Positions 58,606-64,000 of a stretch of DNA of 64,000 bases are shown piece after piece. The position numbers and the translations under genes are program-made. The stretch spans positions 1-64,000 of the forward strand of contig JAUQQP010000029.1 of assembly GCA_030549855.1 (NCBI GenBank), read 5' to 3'. A model generated the notes under the pieces. The model ran no database searches, was not told where the DNA came from, and saw only the letters and a list, made by a program, of their open reading frames with translations. The stretch is from Cyanobacteriota bacterium SRBZ.bins.94.201705 (GTDB lineage Bacteria; Cyanobacteriota; Cyanobacteriia; Cyanobacteriales; Cyanobacteriaceae). Positions within the stretch are counted from its first letter, which is position 1, and each line of letters starts with the position of its first letter.

Positions 58606-61587
58606 ATGAAAAACGGCAGAATCAGAATATACGATTTGTCCAAAGAATTGGCGGTAGAAAACAAGGACGTACTAGAAGTATGCTCCCGCTTGTCCATTGA
58701 AGTCAAAAACCATAGTAGCACAGTCACCGAGGCACAGGCACAAGAAATTAGAGAGGCAATCAAGAAACAACAAATGGCGGCAGCAAATCAACAAAATAAA
58801 CAGGAAAAAACAGCCTCCCCCCAGCAGCCAAATAAAAAACAGGAAATACTGGCTATCTACAAAAGTGAAGAGTCTCAGCCAAGCCAACAAGCTAAGAAGC
58901 CCACTCCCGTGCTTCTCACACCCCCTCGTCCACCACAAAAGCCTGTAGCCAAAGAAACTGCCGCTGCCCCAGAAGAAAAGCCAGCCGCAGAGTCTAAACC
59001 AGTGTTGAAACAACCCCCCACTCGTCCCACCACACCCCCAACCCCCCCCCAAAAACCAGTGTTGAAATCACCCCCCACTCTCAAAAAACCTAACTACCCA
59101 CCAGCAGTAGAGGAGAAGAAAACTACCACTGCTACCACTGAAACCGATGAGGCTAAAAAACAAAAGTCTAAACCCGCAAGTCTAAAGAAAGATAAAACTA
59201 TTTCTGGGCCTCCCCGTCGGGGTAAAGCCGGCGAAAAACCCCCTGTTAAGGAAGAAAAAACTACTACCCAGCAAGTAGTAGCCTCAACCACCGCTAAAGC
59301 AGAAGAGGGCAAACAGGCTGAACAAAAGCCTAAACTGGCACCAAAACCAACCCTCAAAAAACCACCACAAAGGCCAGTAACCCCTCCTCCAGAAGAGGAA
59401 GTGCCAGCTGCCAAGGCTAAAGGGGAGGAAGAAGAGGAGTTAGAAGCAGAAGAACTCCTTTTGGAAGAAAAACTTAAAGCCCGCAAACCTAAACAAAAGA
59501 AAGGCCCAGAAAGGACAAGAGATGAGGACGAAGAAGAAATAATAGGGCGCAAAGAAGGGAAAAAAGGCGGGAAAAAACGCCGTGCCCTCTTCCTGGATGA
59601 AGACGAGGAAGAAGAATTGGAAGAACTGTTTGAGGAAGAGGAAGAGGAAAGCCCTGTCCTTAGCTTGGCCCTGGCGCGTCCACCTAAACCCCCTAAAGAG
59701 GCGGAAAAAGACAAGACTAAGGCGCCCGCCGCTAAGAAACCCACTGTAGCTAAGAAGGAAAAACCAGAAGCCAAGGTAGAGAAGAAGACTAAAGAGGAAG
59801 AAAAACCACCAGAATTCATCGTCCTCAACCACCCGCCCACCTGTGCCGAATTGGCAGAAATGCTCAAAGTTCCACCCACGGAAATCATTACCAAACTCTT
59901 CTACAAGGGGATACCAGTAACTATCACCCAAACCCTGGATTTGGAAACCGCCAAAATGGTGGCCTCAGAATTGGGGGTTGAGGTCATTACCGAAGGGGAA
60001 GAAAAACCCACCGCCACCAAGACGGAAATGCTAACCGAGGCGGACTTGGATAACCTCCAAAAACGTCCCCCCGTCGTCACTATCATGGGCCACGTAGACC
60101 ACGGGAAGACTACCCTCTTGGATGCTATCCGTCATACAAAAGTAGCTCAGACAGAGGCGGGGGGTATTACACAGCATATAGGGGCGTACTATGTGGACGT
60201 AGAGCACGAAGGAAAGGTAGAACAGATAGTATTCCTGGATACCCCAGGCCACGAGGCCTTCACCGCCATGAGGGCAAGAGGGGCCAAGGTGACAGATATT
60301 GCTGTGTTGGTGGTGGCGGCAGATGACGGCGTACGCCCCCAAACCAAAGAGGCTATCAGCCACGCCAAAGCCGCCGGAGTGCCCATCGTGGTGGCTATAA
60401 ACAAGATAGATAAGCCCGGGGCTAACCCAGAAAGGGTAAAACAAGAATTGGCAGAGTTGGGACTGGTGCCTGAAGAATGGGGCGGCGATACAGTTATGGT
60501 TCCCGTAAGCGCCCTCACAGGCGAAAATCTGGATACCCTCCTGGAAATGATCCTACTGGTGGCCGAGGTAGAGGAACTTTATGCTAACCCCGATCGCCCC
60601 GCTAGAGGCACTGTGCTGGAAGCCCACCTAGATAGGACTCGCGGTAATGTGGCTACCCTCCTGGTACAAAATGGCACCCTGCGGGTAGGAGATATAGTAG
60701 TGGCCGGCGCCGCCTGGGGTAAAATCAGAGCCATGATGAACGATCGCGGCCAAAAGGTAGAATCCGCTGGCCCCTCCTTCCCCGTTGAGGTTTTGGGCTT
60801 TAACGAGTTGCCAGAAGCCGGTGACGAGTTTGAAGTATATCTGAATGAAAAAGAAGCTAGGACCATTGCAGAAAAACGGGCTGAAGAAAAAAGAGACTAC
60901 CGTCTCCAAGCCCAAGCCTCCCGTCGAGTAAGTTTGAGCAGCCTCTCCGCTAAAGCCCAAAAAGGAGAACTAAAAGAACTCAATATCATCCTCAAGGCCG
61001 ATGTGCAAGGCTCAGTGGAGGCTATTTTACAAGAATTGAAGAGCCTACCCCAAGAAGAAGTCCAAATCCGGGTGCTCCTCTCAGCTGCCGGCGAAATCAC
61101 CGAAACCGACGTGGATTTGGCCGCTGCCAGTGGTGCTGTTATCATCGGCTTCAACACCACCCTCGCCCCCGGCGCCAGAGAAGCCGCTGACCGTTATCAC
61201 GTAGATATACGGCAATACAATATAATCTATAGGCTCAAGGACGATATCCAGGCGGCTATGGAGGGATTGCTGGAGCCCGAAGAGGTAGAACAGTTCCTCG
61301 GAAAGGCCGAAGTAAGGGCAGTCTTCCCTATAAGCAAGGGGGCTATCGCCGGTTGTTATGTGCTTGAAGGAAAAGTGGTACGCAACCGTAACCTGAGAGT
61401 AATACGAAACGGCCAAGAAGTCTACAAGGGCACCCTGGACTCCCTCCGTCGTTTCAAAGACGACGTGAAGGAGGTAGCCGCTGGCTTTGAATGCGGTATC
61501 GGCGTCGACAAATTCCATCAGTGGCAAGTGGGAGACATCATTGAAGTCTATGAGATGGTATTGAAACGTCGTACCCTCTCTCCATAA
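58606..61587 (+). CDS. infB: translation initiation factor IF-2
   Basis: A 993-residue IF-2 that brings fMet-tRNA to the 30S subunit. Residues 1-55 form the IF2N helical domain. A long Pro/Lys/Glu-rich linker to about residue 400 follows, including acidic runs of Asp/Glu. The GTPase core has G1 GHVDHGKT, G3 DTPGHEAF and G4 NKIDK, then domains II-IV. The ATG at 58606 gives the conserved [15 protein letters not shown]; a TTG six bases earlier is possible. The extended linker is typical of cyanobacterial IF-2. Confidence 0.97.
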   Translation: MKNGRIRIYDLSKELAVENKDVLEVCSRLSIEVKNHSSTVTEAQAQEIREAIKKQQMAAANQQNKQEKTASPQQPNKKQEILAIYKSEESQPSQQAKKPTPVLLTPPRPPQKPVAKETAAAPEEKPAAESKPVLKQPPTRPTTPPTPPQKPVLKSPPTLKKPNYPPAVEEKKTTTATTETDEAKKQKSKPASLKKDKTISGPPRRGKAGEKPPVKEEKTTTQQVVASTTAKAEEGKQAEQKPKLAPKPTLKKPPQRPVTPPPEEEVPAAKAKGEEEEELEAEELLLEEKLKARKPKQKKGPERTRDEDEEEIIGRKEGKKGGKKRRALFLDEDEEEELEELFEEEEEESPVLSLALARPPKPPKEAEKDKTKAPAAKKPTVAKKEKPEAKVEKKTKEEEKPPEFIVLNHPPTCAELAEMLKVPPTEIITKLFYKGIPVTITQTLDLETAKMVASELGVEVITEGEEKPTATKTEMLTEADLDNLQKRPPVVTIMGHVDHGKTTLLDAIRHTKVAQTEAGGITQHIGAYYVDVEHEGKVEQIVFLDTPGHEAFTAMRARGAKVTDIAVLVVAADDGVRPQTKEAISHAKAAGVPIVVAINKIDKPGANPERVKQELAELGLVPEEWGGDTVMVPVSALTGENLDTLLEMILLVAEVEELYANPDRPARGTVLEAHLDRTRGNVATLLVQNGTLRVGDIVVAGAAWGKIRAMMNDRGQKVESAGPSFPVEVLGFNELPEAGDEFEVYLNEKEARTIAEKRAEEKRDYRLQAQASRRVSLSSLSAKAQKGELKELNIILKADVQGSVEAILQELKSLPQEEVQIRVLLSAAGEITETDVDLAAASGAVIIGFNTTLAPGAREAADRYHVDIRQYNIIYRLKDDIQAAMEGLLEPEEVEQFLGKAEVRAVFPISKGAIAGCYVLEGKVVRNRNLRVIRNGQEVYKGTLDSLRRFKDDVKEVAAGFECGIGVDKFHQWQVGDIIEVYEMVLKRRTLSP

Positions 61588-61603
61588 GCCCTAAATCCCC
61601 CCT

Positions 61604-62242
61604 ATGCAGGTGGAAGACCTAAATCTCATACCCTATGAACAAGCCTGGCACTACCAAAAACAACTAGTCCAGGCTAAACTCCAAAACCCCCAATACCCCG
61701 ACACCCTCCTCTTGGCCGAACACCCCCCCGTCTACACCCTGGGCAAGGGTGCCAGTCTCTATAACCTCCTTCAACCCCCAGAATCCCTCCCCTGTCAAGT
61801 CTACCGCGTGGAAAGAGGTGGCGAGGTTACCTACCACTGCCCCGGACAGTTGGTGTGTTACCCCATCCTCGACCTACGTCTGTATAAACAAGACCTACAT
61901 TGGTACCTCCGACAACTGGAAGAGGTGGTAATTCAACTGTTGGCCCAATACGGCGTCACCGGCAGAAGAATCCCCGGCTTGACAGGCGTATGGGTGGGAG
62001 ACGAAAAAATCGCCGCCATCGGCATTAAAGTCAAACGCTGGATAACTATGCACGGTTTCGCCATCAACATCAACTGTGACTTGTCCGGCTTTGACCTCAT
62101 TATCCCCTGTGGCATAAAAGACAAGAAAGTTACCCGTCTCAGCAATTACTGCCCCTCCGTCTCCCTGCCCCAGGTAAAACAACAACTTGTCCCTATCTTC
62201 CTTTCCCTCTTCAAACCCCAATCTCCCCTTGTCTTTTCCTAA
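61604..62242 (+). CDS. lipB: lipoyl(octanoyl) transferase
   Basis: A 212-residue enzyme that moves octanoyl from acyl carrier protein to target lysines, the step before LipA. The motif RGGEVTYHCPGQLVCYPI, the catalytic lysine in KIAAIGIKVKRW and the catalytic cysteine in LIIPCGI are all present. It follows infB by 16 bp. Its final bases contain the promoter of the tRNA-Thr gene. Confidence 0.95.
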   Translation: MQVEDLNLIPYEQAWHYQKQLVQAKLQNPQYPDTLLLAEHPPVYTLGKGASLYNLLQPPESLPCQVYRVERGGEVTYHCPGQLVCYPILDLRLYKQDLHWYLRQLEEVVIQLLAQYGVTGRRIPGLTGVWVGDEKIAAIGIKVKRWITMHGFAININCDLSGFDLIIPCGIKDKKVTRLSNYCPSVSLPQVKQQLVPIFLSLFKPQSPLVFS

Positions 62243-62257
62243 CTTTTCTGCTATAAT
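62229..62257 (+). promoter_or_regulatory. promoter of tRNA-Thr
   Basis: TTGTCT (62229-62234) and TATAAT (62252-62257) lie exactly 17 bp apart; the -35 element is inside the last codons of lipB. The start near 62264 gives a leader of about 28 nt. Confidence 0.75.
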
Positions 62258-62291
62258 TATATAGGTGTTTGCCAGAAAAAAACTAAACCTC

Positions 62292-62363
62292 GCCTTTGTA
62301 GCTCAGTGGTAGAGCACACCCTTGGTAAGGGTGAGGTCACGGGTTCAATCCCCGTCAAAGGCT
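62292..62363 (+). tRNA. tRNA-Thr (anticodon GGT)
   Basis: The acceptor GCCTTTG pairs with CAAAGGC and is followed by a T discriminator. The anticodon stem CACCC/GGGTG encloses TTGGTAA, giving anticodon GGT. D arm GCTCAGTGGTAGAGC and T arm GGGTTCAATCCC are canonical. CCA is not encoded. The 63-bp repeat begins three bases after its end. Confidence 0.96.
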
Positions 62364-62365
62364 TC

Positions 62366-62428
62366 CTGACAAGTAAATTAATCGTAAGTTTGTCAGCAAA
62401 TTGGTAACCACAATTGTCTGTCTAACAC
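62366..62428 (+). repeat. tRNA-linked 63-bp repeat, copy 2
   Basis: Starts CTGACAAGTAAATTAAT and ends TCTAACAC, directly after tRNA-Thr. It matches the copy after tRNA-Ser at 52 of 63 positions, inverted relative to it in the window. The rest of the stretch up to 62603 is non-coding, with a near-palindrome TAGTTTATAACTA near 62508. Confidence 0.85.
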
Positions 62429-62603
62429 CCGTAGGTTTTGGCACCGAAAAAGGGCGGCCGTCAGTTTCTGGCAGGGATGGCAGTAACCGCCACTTGATGG
62501 TTCTTAGTTTATAACTAACAGATACCCATAAACTATTTATCTCTCTGAACAGTAAACGCTTGGGTCCCAAATTATCCCCCCCTTAATATCTAAACCGGCG
62601 CCA

Positions 62604-63822
62604 CTACCGTGGCAGATTTAACAATTTCTCTAGTTGTTTAGAAGTCACTTCTCCTAAAATTTGTAAGTCTTCTTCGGAAAGGTTTTTTTCTAAGGCTTCT
62701 TTTACCTTTTTAAAGTATCCCTTTATATCTTCCCAAGAATGTCTAGTTAAAAGTTTGTGTTCTTGGATAAAATAGTAGAATAATATATCTTTCCAAGAAA
62801 TAGTTGCCCTAAAATTATCACCCCTTATTTTATTTCTGTTTTTTCTAAAATAAATGGGCCCATTTTATAATCAAAATTGTCCATAAGAAACTCTTTTAGA
62901 GCTCTAAAAATAATCCCTTCAAAAATCCCATGTTTCTTGCCATACTAATAGAAAGCTTTTAGATGATACATAGGAATTAACTGATGTTAACCTAACCTTT
63001 TCAAAAAGTTTTCTCCATGGGCGTTAAGAAGATTTTTATGCTGTTCCAGATATTCTCTGTAAACACTAAAGTAGGTCAATAAATCATCTAAAGTATCGAA
63101 AATGTTGGTTATATAAGCAGTTGTCATTAAGTCTAGACATAGATGTGTAAACTGAAACGGAAAATCTTGATAGTTTCTAGAAATAGTCTCTGAAATCTTG
63201 TTCCTGGTTTCTAAAAATTTACTACGGGTAATTCTTCTCCAGAATCCCTTAAAACAATCCTTTAAGTTATTTAGAGATATATCTTGTGCTCCTGGGTTAT
63301 TAACCTTAACAGTTTCTATGATTATTACTCTTCTCTTTAGTTCAGATAGTTTTGGTTCTATATGCACAGGAAATACTGTAGAAATAACTTTAGGAGAAAA
63401 GATATTGAACTCTTTAGTTTCGGAAAGACTTCTCTCCGCAATCGCAACAGTAGCAGTCTTTCTGTCGTAACCAGTCAAAATGAAGTTATAAATATACTCT
63501 CCGTCAAAAAATTTCTGAGATAAGTTATCTAAGAGCAAACAGTTACCATGGTCTCCTTGGTTTTTGTGTACATAGTTTCTCATGGCGGTAAATGTGGTGT
63601 TAGTTGCACTAAGAATTTTTTTGTCTCTTAGTTGGGCGATAAAATTCATCAGGGTAAACTTTCCTGTTCCTGTACGTCCATAGATTAACAAAATAGGTAC
63701 CACAGAACAGTACTTATTAGGAAGTAATGCGTAGGCAGCAATTATTTTTTGTAAACGGTTGCTTCTAGTAGTTTTGTTACTCCCTTGCCTACCGGCCTAT
63801 AGCTGCACCAGTCTAGTTTCAT
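62604..63822 (-). pseudogene. decayed P-loop ATPase gene, mobile-element type
   Basis: Reading the minus strand from an ATG at 63822, which has GGAGGAGG seven bases upstream, gives MKLDWCSYRPVGKGV, then a frameshift at an A-run near 63745. Next comes a P-loop domain: Walker A IYGRTGTGKF (Phe replaces the usual Ser/Thr after Lys) and Walker B-like CLLLDNLS, open for 238 residues to TAA at 62987. The same frame goes on past that stop, TAG at 62945 and TAA at 62825, with sensible sequence (YGKKHGIFEGIIFRALKEFL). After a further frameshift a C-terminal part (NFRATISWKDILFYYFIQEH) ends at TAG 62604. It resembles primase-helicase type genes of plasmids and phages; the exact family is not certain. 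Confidence 0.6.
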
Positions 63823-64000
63823 AACACCCCTCCTCCAGGGTTGCATAAACGTATATTGCTTCTTTTACCTTCTTGACGGTAACGTCGTCTTGTATTAAGG
63901 TAATTGCATACAACTGTTCTAAAAGTGTTTCTTTAACTATCTCTTGTTTTCCTAGTTCCTCTAGCAACTTGTGTATCTGTTCTAAAATACGCTCTTCTCT
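63797..64000 (-). CDS. partial hypothetical protein, runs off the window
   Basis: The last 67 codons of a gene entering from beyond the right edge. The visible part is highly charged and helical (ILEQIHKLLEELGKQEIVKE). It ends in TAG 26 bases inside the start of the decayed P-loop gene, as in tightly packed mobile-element operons. Because the stop is in frame with most of the P-loop gene, a single interrupted gene is an alternative reading. No family recognised. Confidence 0.5.
   Translation of the reverse strand, partial: REERILEQIHKLLEELGKQEIVKETLLEQLYAITLIQDDVTVKKVKEAIYVYATLEEGCYETRLVQL

Noticed and set aside
59094-59894. 266-codon open frame opposite infB
   Set aside because: It mirrors the low-complexity Lys/Glu/Pro linker of IF-2 and is serine/glycine-rich as expected for an antisense shadow.
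62604-63822. Stop-codon recoding in an intact mobile-element gene
   Set aside because: Both TAA and TAG interrupt the frame and two frameshifts are also needed, so decay is simpler than recoding.

Overview
The window is a chromosomal segment of a cyanobacterium. It carries psaC, the regulators NtcA and RbcR, the cyanobacterial/plastid families Ycf46, Ccs1 and CruA/CruP, a LabA-type NYN protein, a cyanobacterial RNase E with an arginine-rich tail, and DUF928 and DUF3084 proteins. Base composition is moderately AT-rich. Nothing in the sequence fixes the genus; I saw no nitrogen-fixation or heterocyst cluster, although one small PatD-like protein is present.

Layout. 0.1-0.4 kb: tRNA-Ser with promoter and a 63-bp repeat. 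0.4-3.2 kb: an FAD oxidoreductase, a DUF928 protein and lipA. 3.3-8.5 kb: a minus-strand operon of three prepilin-like proteins plus HpsA (the hormogonium polysaccharide/type IV pilus-like secretion family). 8.7-40 kb: dense housekeeping and regulatory genes on both strands: ycf46, tRNA-Gly, an orphan ABC ATPase, thioredoxin, a Z-ISO/NnrU protein, rbcR, coaD, hslO, ccs1, an MFS transporter, a pentapeptide protein, a CruP-like cyclase, pcrA, fabI, ntcA, labA-like, metG, a sodium:solute symporter, rnz, argJ, an LpxB-related protein, cax, patD-like and spoT. 40.1-50.9 kb: an almost 11-kb gene desert between two convergent genes, filled with degenerate repeats. 50.9-52.8 kb: an NDP-sugar pyrophosphorylase, RidA and psaC. 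53.7-62.2 kb: a plus-strand run rne-rnhB, then rimP-nusA-ylxR-infB-lipB (RNA processing and translation). 62.3-64 kb: tRNA-Thr, a second copy of the 63-bp repeat, and a decayed P-loop gene that looks like a mobile-element remnant.

The most unusual region is the desert. From about 42.1 to 48.4 kb the same short words recur dozens of times in a recognisable order. One stretch shows a 131-134-bp period. Landmarks also recur at about 1.29, 1.04 and 1.32 kb, close to 10, 8 and 10 of those units, which resembles higher-order satellite organisation. The surrounding genes are packed so tightly that convergent neighbours overlap by up to 46 bp, so the desert is not a general feature of this genome segment. 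A second unusual signal is a 63-bp element downstream of both tRNA-Ser and tRNA-Thr, 83% identical and inverted across the window; the Thr copy lies beside the decayed P-loop gene. A third is a compact structured RNA candidate with its own terminator upstream of rimP.

Repeat statements come from reading and aligning by eye; no alignment program or database search was run.
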